Assembly (NCBI RefSeq): GCF_030056795.1
Contig: NZ_JASHKQ010000005.1
Location: 62,001-126,000, forward strand
DNA length: 64,000 nt
Direction of reading: 5' to 3'
Origin: Rhodococcus sp. IEGM 1381
Lineage (GTDB): Bacteria > Actinomycetota > Actinomycetes > Mycobacteriales > Mycobacteriaceae
Below the pieces are notes generated by a model that saw only the letters and a program-made list of their open reading frames with translations, was not told where the DNA came from and made no database searches. The position numbers were made by a program, and so were the translations under genes. Position 1 is the stretch's first letter. Every line of letters begins with the position of its first letter. Below are positions 16,831 through 24,813 of the stretch, in pieces.

Positions 16831-17574
16831 ATGAAGAATCTTGGATACATCTACCGCGCAACCAAGCTGAAGGACATGGACTCGGCCGCCTTGGTGTTCG
16901 CCATCCTGCACGAGATTGATACCGACCGTGTCGACCGAACGCAGCTTGGCAATGCCATGGAGTTGGCGACAGCCGCTCATCTGTCCCAAAAGCGGATCGG
17001 GCGTGCCGCATACCCTGTCGACGCGTACATCGTGCATCCCCTCAGGAACGTCTTGCGCCTGATCAGGCTCGGTTGCACCGACACCGATGTTCTCGCCGCG
17101 ACCGCTCTGCACGACACAGTCGAGGATCAACCGCGGGAGATCGTGTCGATTCTGGACCGGTCACGGCTGTCGGACGAATCGAATCAACAGGCGGCACTGG
17201 ACCTCATCACCGAGCACTTCAACACAGAGACATCCAGACTGGTTGCTGCAGTGACTAATCCACTAAGCGATGCCGTGCGACCCAAGACCGAGAAGAACGC
17301 CGCCTACGCCGAGCACGTCGCTGACGTCATCAAGGACCCCAAGGTCTTCCTGGTCAAGTTCGCCGACTTCGTCGACAATGCCGGCAGCGTGCAGTACCTC
17401 GACGACGAGGCCAAGCGAGCGAAGCTTGCAGCCAAGTACGCACCTATGGTCGAGGTCTTCATCGCGGCATTGAATGCCAACCGAAGCCTGCTCGGTCTGG
17501 ATCAAAGCGGACTGGACGACATCGACGCCCGATTGAAGGCATTGTCGACATCAATGATGATACTCGGGCACTGA
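16831..17574 (+). CDS. RelA/SpoT-type HD hydrolase domain protein (no synthetase)
   Basis: 247 aa, ATG after CAGGAGACAAAAGT. The HD metal site reads H50 in AAHLSQKRIG, H69 in YIVHPL, H94-D95 with E98-D99 in LHDTVED, and a late Asp in FADFVDN. That is the spacing of the (p)ppGpp 3'-pyrophosphohydrolase domain of SpoT/MESH1, but no synthetase, TGS or ACT domain follows. It probably hydrolyses a nucleotide alarmone, or a defence signal nucleotide. Likely cotranscribed with the gene at 15411 and the 123-aa gene that starts 6 bp downstream. Confidence 0.8.
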   Translation: MKNLGYIYRATKLKDMDSAALVFAILHEIDTDRVDRTQLGNAMELATAAHLSQKRIGRAAYPVDAYIVHPLRNVLRLIRLGCTDTDVLAATALHDTVEDQPREIVSILDRSRLSDESNQQAALDLITEHFNTETSRLVAAVTNPLSDAVRPKTEKNAAYAEHVADVIKDPKVFLVKFADFVDNAGSVQYLDDEAKRAKLAAKYAPMVEVFIAALNANRSLLGLDQSGLDDIDARLKALSTSMMILGH

Positions 17575-17580
17575 ATTCGG

Positions 17581-17952
17581 GTGCTTCCCTTCGCTCATTC
17601 AGCCAACGAGCTACTTTTCTTAACTAAGGAGAATGCAAGGCAATGGACGAGAACCGTCGTGAACCGATGTGATGAATTGGGCATCGACCCGTTAATTGCA
17701 GAACAATTCGTCAAAAAGCAGCGCGCGGCGGCGGAAGTGCAACAACGCGCGCTATCACAAACCGAATTAGCCGCCGCTGGCGAGCAAGCGGCTTCAGTAG
17801 CGCTCGGATCGCTCGACGCCATTGCACTCGACGCGCATGCTCAGATTCGCAACAGTACAGCGGATCAGGTCGACCTCCGAGTCAGCTTGCACCAACTGGT
17901 CGAGAATCTCCGCTCGAATATCGAGACCGGTACGCGCCCCGTGGGTGGATGA
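17581..17952 (+). CDS. hypothetical 123-aa helical protein
   Basis: GTG at 17581, six bases after the HD gene's stop, so probably translationally linked; no good ribosome-binding site. Entirely helical, Gln/Ala-rich (KKQRAAAEVQQRALSQTEL), with no membrane segment. No family recognised. May be an accessory of the HD protein. Confidence 0.45.
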   Translation: MLPFAHSANELLFLTKENARQWTRTVVNRCDELGIDPLIAEQFVKKQRAAAEVQQRALSQTELAAAGEQAASVALGSLDAIALDAHAQIRNSTADQVDLRVSLHQLVENLRSNIETGTRPVGG

Positions 17953-18044
17953 ACAACGCTACCGGGGCCCGACGTCGGGCTGATCCACCTTGCGTTCGAC
18001 TTGCCCTCACCTAAAAATGCTGAGGTTGCACATTCAGGAACGCA

Positions 18045-18797
18045 TCATTGGTTGATATCTGCGGCCGCTGTGCGTCGATAGCCCGGCTCCGTCCGTATTT
18101 CGCTGCCAGGCTCAGCCCGCGACGGAGCGTAGTTGTACCGATAGCGCATCGGTTTCGTCAGCCACCCGCGAACAAACTCCTCGTCTAATGGCCCAACTGG
18201 AAAGGTCGACACAATCTGGGCTCGATCACCCGTCACCACTCCGTAGACCACGGCAGTCGCATGCGTCTTCGGGTTAGACACGTACACCGTGCGCATCCGA
18301 CTCCGGTGGTCGATCACTTCGTCCACAGTGAAGACCGTTCGGCTTCCACAGGGGTTCGTCAGAATCGGCATCGCCTTGGACGCAACACGTTCCATCAGCG
18401 GCACGGTCGAATAGGTGGGATGAAAGAAGTGCGGGTCAAGCTCGAACGCCTCCGCCAAGTCGGTGGTGAGCCATCGCTGACTCTTCAGCCCGTAAGGAGT
18501 GACGACGGTAGACAGCAAGTAGCCGTAGGTATGCATCAGACCGGCGTGCCCGACCGGAAAGTCGTACGACCCGGGTGCACCTTCATGAAGCCACGAGAAC
18601 ACCTCAGGGCCGAAGACTGCACCCTGCACGTTGTCATCGATCACGGTCGACGAGGTCCACAAGGCCATCTGAGCAGGATCCGATTTCGACCCCTCGACTT
18701 GATCGGCGAACCATTGCGCGGGCGGCTCGACCGACTCACGGATAGCCAGCTCGATCTGCGACAGCTCCGACGATATGTCGTTCAAACCTGACTCCAA
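18045..18797 (-). CDS. hypothetical 250-aa protein
   Basis: TTG start at 18797 after CGAGGCTGAGA; opens LESGLNDISSELSQIELAI. The centre contains GHAGLMHTYGYLLSTV and the C-terminal third SRMRTVYVSNPKT, VVYGVVTGDR and VSTFPVG, an alternating strand pattern. Soluble, no signal. I do not recognise the family; the C-terminal strand pattern is reminiscent of small RNase-like toxin folds, but no catalytic residues can be assigned. Lies on the opposite strand from its neighbours. Confidence 0.55.
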   Translation of the reverse strand: MESGLNDISSELSQIELAIRESVEPPAQWFADQVEGSKSDPAQMALWTSSTVIDDNVQGAVFGPEVFSWLHEGAPGSYDFPVGHAGLMHTYGYLLSTVVTPYGLKSQRWLTTDLAEAFELDPHFFHPTYSTVPLMERVASKAMPILTNPCGSRTVFTVDEVIDHRSRMRTVYVSNPKTHATAVVYGVVTGDRAQIVSTFPVGPLDEEFVRGWLTKPMRYRYNYAPSRAEPGSEIRTEPGYRRTAAADINQ

Positions 18798-19062
18798 TCT
18801 CAGCCTCGGTCCCGGAAGAGGTCAACCACACTCAGACCAATCCAGTGTCGCATCCACTGGTATCGATCACGCATATCCGAGCCGACTAGGCTCCGAAAGA
18901 GGCTTCCATTCGGGGCCTCAATGTGCTCGATCCGTGCCGTGACTCAACCCGATCCACAGCGAACCAAGGACCTCCGCAACGTTGTTCTCGATTCCTCACT
19001 GCATCCATCAGCCATCCATGTCGTCCGTCTGTGGCAGCGTGCGCCGAACTAGTATTCGCATC

Positions 19063-21108
19063 GTGACCAACGCAACGTTCAGAGAAGGATTGACGGGCCT
19101 TTCCAGCTCGGATGACAGCGCGAACCTCACCGGCCATGTGTTTGTCGTCAAGGGCCGACTCGAATCGGTAGCGTCCGACGTCCTCATGGTGCCGGCCGAC
19201 TCTCGCTTCCAGCCGGAACGCACGTGGTGGCCCGCGCTCGGCGTCGCGGATACCGTCCCAGCAGCCCACGGCTCGGGTCGTGCACGCCGGTTTCCCCATC
19301 CACAGGGTCGACCGACGTGGATTCTCAACGTTGCCCACGACGGAGGCCAATCAGTTGCGTGGCTCATCGCCGGTCTGAGCGAGGCACTTCAAAAGATTGA
19401 AGCCGACCCACCCAAACACGGAGACGGTCGAGTGAGGCCGCTGATCGCGATGCCCATACTTGGCGTTGGGCTGGGCGGTTACGAGGGTGTCCGAGGCGAG
19501 GTAATTCAGTCCCTTCTCTCGCGCACAAGCGAATTCGTCAACGCATCGAACTTCGACGTCGTGTTTGTCGTGGGGAACGCTGCGGACTACGCCGCATTGC
19601 AATCGATCAGGCGACAGCAGGAACGCGTAACCGCCCACCCCGCCAGCGAGCAGCTGGCTACCAAATTTCGGAGCGGCGACGTCGCACTGCTTCTCGGTGC
19701 CGGCGTCAGTGTCTCGGCCGGCTTGCCGACGTGGGATCAGCTACTGACGACAATCAAACACGACACGCAGTCTTCACTGGACGACAAAGACTTCGCCGCA
19801 ATGAACGTCCTGGACAGAGCGCAGTTGCTCTCGAAGACCACCGGTCATAAGAGTCTGGGGGAAAGGGCAGCGGCAGTCACTGGTGCGAGCTCGACCTACA
19901 CACCCACCCTCGCGCACTGCCTCTTGGCATCCCTGAACGTGAGCCATGCCGTGACGACGAACTACGACACGTTGTACGAGGACGCATACGAGTCCGCGCA
20001 TGGAAAGGACTCGATCTCGGTCCTTCCGCGCGAGGACGCAGTGCCCGGCCGTGCCTGGCTACTGAAGATGCACGGCGATGTCGCCGACCCCGACAGCATC
20101 ATCCTGAGCCGGCGCGACTTTGTCCGCTATGACTCTCAGCGTCGACCTCTCGCCTCGATTGTTCAATCTTTGATGGCCACAGGGCATCTCGTTGTCATCG
20201 GCGCCTCCATGACCGACGACAACGTCCTCCGCCTGGCTCACGAGGTACTCGCGATGAATGCAACCAACAGCCACCAACGCCCTCTGGGGACGGTCGTAAC
20301 GCTGCAGACCGATGCGTTGAGAGCGGCCCTCTGGGAGGGCGATTTCGATTATGTGACGGCTTCGAAGTCGTTGAGAATGGAAGTCGCCGCACGAGACCTC
20401 GAGATCTTGCTCGACGGTGTTGCGATGTACGCCAGTGACCAATCTCCGTACTTGCTCGATTCTCGGTACGCTGAGCTGCTCGACGTCGACGAGAACCGTG
20501 TAGCGGATGAGCTTCGAGAAGTGGCGAGCCGGATACGTTCGTTCAGGTCTACCAACTGGCGTCACCGGTGGGAGCCCTTTCAGAAAGCATTGACGGCGAT
20601 GGGCGAGGCCGAACCTCGTCGCGTCCAACGGGACCGCTTCAGTCTCTCGTTCGGCGATCTGGTCGACGCATACTTTTCCGCGGCAGAGCACAAGAACCAT
20701 GTTGCAGTCCTTCGCGACTACCACAACCTGCGACGCGACATCCTTGCTGATCTATTCGGATGTCCGCTTCCCGACCATGAGCCGAGATTGCCTCGGCGCA
20801 GTCCGCAGGGTGATCGCGAATCCGTGCTCAGACATGCCCATCAGTGCCTTGAACAAGCGTCGGCATTGTCGAGCCCGTTCGGGTTCTACATGGAAGGCGC
20901 GCCGGGCCCACTCGAATCCGGGCTGCGGTCATCGCACATGCGATCACACAGCTCTGCGGTCGCCGAGTTGAAGATGCAGTATCGGGCGACTTTCGAGACC
21001 GCGCTCCGCACCCTCTACCCAGGTGCAGACCGCAAAACGTTCCAGGCATCGACTCTCGCGACGCGTGGGTTGGGCGATGAACCAACGGATCCCTGGGACT
21101 TCAATTGA
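19063..21108 (+). CDS. SIR2-type (SIR2_2) predicted NADase with N-terminal macro-like domain
   Basis: 681 aa from GTG 19063 (starts VTNATFREG; the remnant at 13134 also opens with VT). Residues about 20-190 form an N-terminal domain with GHVFVVKGRLES, MPILGVGLGGYEGV and FDVVFVVGNA, resembling a macro-like nucleotide-binding fold. Then the SIR2 core: LLLGAGVSVSAGLPTWDQL (GAG at 212-214), N300 and D302 in TTNYDTLYED, and H337 in LKMHGD, the NAD-hydrolysis residues of antiphage SIR2 proteins (ThsA/DSR type). The remaining about 280 residues are helical and unassigned. Likely kills or arrests infected cells by NAD depletion; this is inference from the family. Confidence 0.82.
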   Translation: MTNATFREGLTGLSSSDDSANLTGHVFVVKGRLESVASDVLMVPADSRFQPERTWWPALGVADTVPAAHGSGRARRFPHPQGRPTWILNVAHDGGQSVAWLIAGLSEALQKIEADPPKHGDGRVRPLIAMPILGVGLGGYEGVRGEVIQSLLSRTSEFVNASNFDVVFVVGNAADYAALQSIRRQQERVTAHPASEQLATKFRSGDVALLLGAGVSVSAGLPTWDQLLTTIKHDTQSSLDDKDFAAMNVLDRAQLLSKTTGHKSLGERAAAVTGASSTYTPTLAHCLLASLNVSHAVTTNYDTLYEDAYESAHGKDSISVLPREDAVPGRAWLLKMHGDVADPDSIILSRRDFVRYDSQRRPLASIVQSLMATGHLVVIGASMTDDNVLRLAHEVLAMNATNSHQRPLGTVVTLQTDALRAALWEGDFDYVTASKSLRMEVAARDLEILLDGVAMYASDQSPYLLDSRYAELLDVDENRVADELREVASRIRSFRSTNWRHRWEPFQKALTAMGEAEPRRVQRDRFSLSFGDLVDAYFSAAEHKNHVAVLRDYHNLRRDILADLFGCPLPDHEPRLPRRSPQGDRESVLRHAHQCLEQASALSSPFGFYMEGAPGPLESGLRSSHMRSHSSAVAELKMQYRATFETALRTLYPGADRKTFQASTLATRGLGDEPTDPWDFN

Positions 21109-21129
21109 TGTAGAACGTCCCAGTGTGGA

Positions 21130-21597
21130 CTAGGCCTGAGTGCGGAGATACGTCAGGACGCTCTCGCAGTCCGGGTGATCATCGCCACCAAATACTATGA
21201 GCTTTCCGTCGAATTCCGCTGCCCCATTGTTGGGCCGGTCGTCGACGAGGAAATCACCTCGGTTGAGATTTTTGTGGTGAGACAGAATCAGTCTCTTGTA
21301 TGCGGGCGAATCTTTTTCGACACCGAGATGAAGCTGAACCCACAGCACCTTGTCTTGCCAGGCCTGAGGATTCAGCCAGGGCGCAGTCGACAAGATGTAC
21401 GTGTCGAACAAGGTGCTGAGTTCGATGTAGGCATCCACGGCACCTTCCATCGGATCCATTATTGAAAAAATGTGCGGCACTTCGTCGAGACGGCCGTAGA
21501 AGTCTTTGAGGTGCCGCTTTTGCAAACGACTGATTCCTGTCTTGAAATCCACAAGGGTGTTATCAAGATCGATGTAAAGGATTTTCTTTTCGGCCAC
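21130..21597 (-). CDS. HAD-family 5'(3')-deoxyribonucleotidase (NT5C type)
   Basis: 155 aa from GTG 21597 with AAAGAGG 5 nt upstream; a TTG at 21612 is less likely. HAD motif I is D10-L-D12-N-T-L, motif II is in YILSTAPW, a Lys is in the following helix, and motif III is FLVDDRPNNG. This is the cytosolic/mitochondrial NT5C pattern, dephosphorylating deoxynucleoside monophosphates. Convergent with the SIR2 gene (21 bp between stops). In defence islands such enzymes can deplete dNTP precursors, but housekeeping salvage is equally possible. Confidence 0.78.
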   Translation of the reverse strand: MAEKKILYIDLDNTLVDFKTGISRLQKRHLKDFYGRLDEVPHIFSIMDPMEGAVDAYIELSTLFDTYILSTAPWLNPQAWQDKVLWVQLHLGVEKDSPAYKRLILSHHKNLNRGDFLVDDRPNNGAAEFDGKLIVFGGDDHPDCESVLTYLRTQA

Positions 21598-22007
21598 GAC
21601 TACCTCTTTCAATTTACTTGATGTGCCGGCTAAGACATGGTCAATTTGTTGATCTCGTTACGCATCATGGGTCTAACTTTAGATACTGCCGGTCGAGCGC
21701 CCGTCTGTATCGGCGCGTATCGATCAACTAACCGAATCGTAGCGATTGCCCTGACCGAACTTGGACGCGGGTCAGCCAACTGCGAGAGGCACAAAATCGC
21801 CGACCGCGGAGCGGCACACAGATCTTGACCACCTTGCTGCGGCGCCCTATGGCTGACCGCCAACCGAATTCCTTCCCGTGAACCACGGCCGTCCAAAAGT
21901 TGTCGGTACCCCCATCTACAACTACTAGTGCGGATGGTCTTGAACCTGTACACGTCGTCGCCGACATCCGCGGCGCTCCCCTTTCGCGCATCACAGAGAT
22001 GAGCACT
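21598..22007. other. 410-bp intergenic region upstream of paralogue B
   Basis: No gene supported. The A+T-richer part at 21620-21680 probably carries the promoter of the HAD gene. The last 60 bp resemble the upstream sequence of the gene at 15411. Confidence 0.6.
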
Positions 22008-23384
22008 ATGCATCCAAACCCGCACGGACTCGATGGCATCCCCACAGGGGATCCCGGCTTCACAATCGCCATCGAGGTGAACCAGCGGTTGTCGACGCTG
22101 TCCCACAGCGAGCGCGCCGCAATCCTGGCCGCAGTCGGGTCGCACCTCGCCCACCTCGACCGATCACCGCTGGGCAACGCGCGCATCGTGTTCGAGATAC
22201 TGCACACTGGATGGTGGGAGTCAGGACAAGCTGCCACACAGATCGTCGGGTCCCTAAGGGAAGCATGGCCAGTTGTCGGCATCGAGATCTGCCGGTCCGA
22301 TCTGTGGGGTGTCGAACCCTTCCTGGACCACGATGCCGACGTGTTACTCGAAATGCCCGACTGGTGCCGCGACGTCGAGCCGCGATACCGTTCCACCGTG
22401 CTCGTCGAGGTCGAGCCGGAGCGGACACCATCAGGGAAACGCCGTACCGCGAGGCCCCTGCCGAAGTGTTATCGCCACACACAGGACGCACGACTCAGCG
22501 AGTCCGGTGCGACACGACCGCAGTTGATCGTCGAGACTCGCGGTCCCGCCGAGCACGGGACGCAGTTGATCGCCAAGGCCGCACACTTTGTCAGCAACGC
22601 CTGGTCGATCACTCGCATTCGATCGGTCCGTGCCGACATCTACCAGGCCGAGACATTGTCCTTCCCAATGCATTCCGAGATAGCCGACCGCCAGCAGACC
22701 CCAGACTGGCAGCTGGTGTCGAACGGCGAATCGGACCGATACGTGGTGGTCACCGATCCCAACGTCGACATGAACGGGTGGAGCGCCGACATCACCACAT
22801 TCGACGGGCACACACTCACGCGTCCGTTCAGTCTCGACACCGTGTGGATCGACGACGCCGGGACGGCGAACATCGTCGCGGACGGGTCGGAAGTCACCGC
22901 GTGGACCGCGCGGATCGAGAGTCGCACAAACCTCGTCGCTCTCCACCGTGAAGACACACGGCTCGAGATCGACGGCTGGGACAGCATGGCCGCGTGGCTG
23001 GTCGAATCCATGCACGGGAAACCGGTGGGGCTGGTAATCGAGTTGGGCCCCAGCGACTACGGACCAGAATTGGAAGAAGAAGGTGTGCCCGTTGTCTGCG
23101 CGCAAATTCAGGTTCTCGACGACGGCGTCCACATGCTGAGGCGTTCACGCGCGGTGCTCGGCCACCTCATGCTCACGGACTACTCCGCAGACGGTCTGGA
23201 GCTCGACACCTGGCACAATGACGACCATTTCGACGATTGCACCGACGGTTACCTGTTCACGCGAGATACGCGGCTGATCGCGAACACGTGCATCGCCTGG
23301 TTCCGCGACAACACGGGTATGACAGATTCTGAAGAACTCGGGTGCAGCTACCGATTTTCGGACGAGCTGCCTCGATCGCTGTGA
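22008..23384 (+). CDS. unrecognised protein family, paralogue B
   Basis: 458 aa. ATG 22008 is chosen because it aligns with the start of the paralogue at 15411 (ten residues before IP-x-GDPGF in both); an ATG at 21999 is also in frame. Same landmarks: GDPGFTIAIEVN, GNARIVF, GWWESG, VGIEICRSDLW, ITRIRSVRADIYQAE, WDSMAAWLVES, DDCTDGYLFTRD and CSYRFSDELPRSL. Soluble, no signal. It follows the SIR2-type gene and the opposite-strand HAD gene. Function unknown; the pairing with SIR2-type genes suggests a sensor or regulator partner. Confidence 0.65.
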   Translation: MHPNPHGLDGIPTGDPGFTIAIEVNQRLSTLSHSERAAILAAVGSHLAHLDRSPLGNARIVFEILHTGWWESGQAATQIVGSLREAWPVVGIEICRSDLWGVEPFLDHDADVLLEMPDWCRDVEPRYRSTVLVEVEPERTPSGKRRTARPLPKCYRHTQDARLSESGATRPQLIVETRGPAEHGTQLIAKAAHFVSNAWSITRIRSVRADIYQAETLSFPMHSEIADRQQTPDWQLVSNGESDRYVVVTDPNVDMNGWSADITTFDGHTLTRPFSLDTVWIDDAGTANIVADGSEVTAWTARIESRTNLVALHREDTRLEIDGWDSMAAWLVESMHGKPVGLVIELGPSDYGPELEEEGVPVVCAQIQVLDDGVHMLRRSRAVLGHLMLTDYSADGLELDTWHNDDHFDDCTDGYLFTRDTRLIANTCIAWFRDNTGMTDSEELGCSYRFSDELPRSL

Positions 23385-23508
23385 ACCCGCCAGCCCGAGC
23401 GACCGACCCCGCGCCTCCATGCTCCAATTGCGAGCGAGATACCAATACACTTGATAGAAACACTTACATGCGTACACGAATGACCGAAACGTCGCGATCG
23501 ACCTCCGC

Positions 23509-24813
23509 GTGACGGCAGCTCTCACCCGAGGTGGCTTGAGTCTCCCCACTCTCTCGGAGTACGACCCCCCTGCTGCAGGTGAGGGAATTCTTGACCCGAT
23601 GGGTCTTGGTGTCATTTCAGAGCGGCTCGCCGAGCTTCTCGTTCCGAGTGTCCGTGCTCGTATGCAGCGCTTTCGCTTCATGACCGCGATGGCCGTTGGC
23701 TCGATCGCGTGCGATTCACTCCGTGACGAGCCGATCGAGGACGCATCGGCCACGCCCGCAATCGCATTCGAATGGTTGGTAATCGAGGCATTCGTTCGAC
23801 GTATCCCCGAGGTTCTGCCAGGCGTCCCGGGGAGCCAGAAGGCCCGGGCCGTGCTGCGTCAGAATCAGCGACTGTCACCGGCTACCTACCTCAAGGGTCC
23901 ATCGGTCTTCGGTTTCAACGGCATCTACAAGCCGCTGGCGATCAACCTGTCGATCGTCACGTCCGACCTCACACCTGGTGTCAAGGCGCACGAGCTCGCC
24001 CGCATCTGGGAAAGGGCACACGGGTTCGACGGATTCGTCGACGGCACGGGACGGTCTGCGGGCGCTCGGCTTCGTTCACGACTGACAGAGCAAATCCGGG
24101 CATCGGTTCGCGATGGCCGCTGCTCAACGCCGACCAACAGCGCTCTGTTCGGAGAACTGGCTGACTCCTTGAGACCGGACTCGGCCACCTCTTCCGAAAG
24201 AAATGCGATGCGCGCGATGGTCATCACCGGCGACGGATCACGCTCCGAGCTCGCTCAATTGCTCGCGAAGCGAATCGAAGACCATCGCGCTGAGTCGGAA
24301 ATTCTGACATCGATTCGACCCGAGGCCTCCTCTGATTTAGGTGCGCGGATCGACGCCATCACCGCCTACGAGCGGTTCGCCAAAGTGCTCGACGTGTGCC
24401 TCCAGACGGTCGCGCACGTCTCATATTCGTCCAACGCTCAACCGGTGCAGCCGGAGGACTTTGCCGATCACGAAAATTTCCTTTACGCGTCGAGAAGCCT
24501 CCCGGCCTTGTACGCCCAGGCGGCAGAGAAGATCAGCGCCGTGGCCGAAACAGACTCATTGCATAACAGGTTCGCTATTTTTGCTGACCCTCACACGCCC
24601 GCCGAACTCGCTCTGCGCACGTTGCATCACCATCACAAAATTCAAGCCGAGAAGCCGCCGGCTGGTAAGCGGTCTTGGTTTGAGGAGTTCAGAGGCGGAT
24701 GGGTCGTGCGCTCAGCCTACGGCTCTGCAATTGCTCCAGTCATGAGTGAGAGCTTCGTACATCCCGTTCGTATCCGTGCGTTCCTCCGATTCCTTCAGGA
24801 CACCGCAGTATGA
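23509..24813 (+). CDS. first gene of an unknown/PLD/helicase operon (DUF6361-like?)
   Basis: 434 aa from GTG 23509 with no clear ribosome-binding site; a 14-codon frame starting at 23468 ends in TGA overlapping this GTG. N-terminus: LSEYDPPAAGEGILDPMGLG, then helical RLAELLVPSVRARMQRFRFM. The middle and C-terminus are helical (YERFAKVLDVCLQTV, LRTLHHHHKIQA), ending in RIRAFLRFLQDTA. The opening (L-G-x-G, then L-V-P-x-x-x-x-R-x-R-x-R-F) resembles DUF6361-type proteins found beside PLD nucleases and helicases, but this is from memory. It overlaps the next gene by ATGA. Confidence 0.7.
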   Translation: MTAALTRGGLSLPTLSEYDPPAAGEGILDPMGLGVISERLAELLVPSVRARMQRFRFMTAMAVGSIACDSLRDEPIEDASATPAIAFEWLVIEAFVRRIPEVLPGVPGSQKARAVLRQNQRLSPATYLKGPSVFGFNGIYKPLAINLSIVTSDLTPGVKAHELARIWERAHGFDGFVDGTGRSAGARLRSRLTEQIRASVRDGRCSTPTNSALFGELADSLRPDSATSSERNAMRAMVITGDGSRSELAQLLAKRIEDHRAESEILTSIRPEASSDLGARIDAITAYERFAKVLDVCLQTVAHVSYSSNAQPVQPEDFADHENFLYASRSLPALYAQAAEKISAVAETDSLHNRFAIFADPHTPAELALRTLHHHHKIQAEKPPAGKRSWFEEFRGGWVVRSAYGSAIAPVMSESFVHPVRIRAFLRFLQDTAV

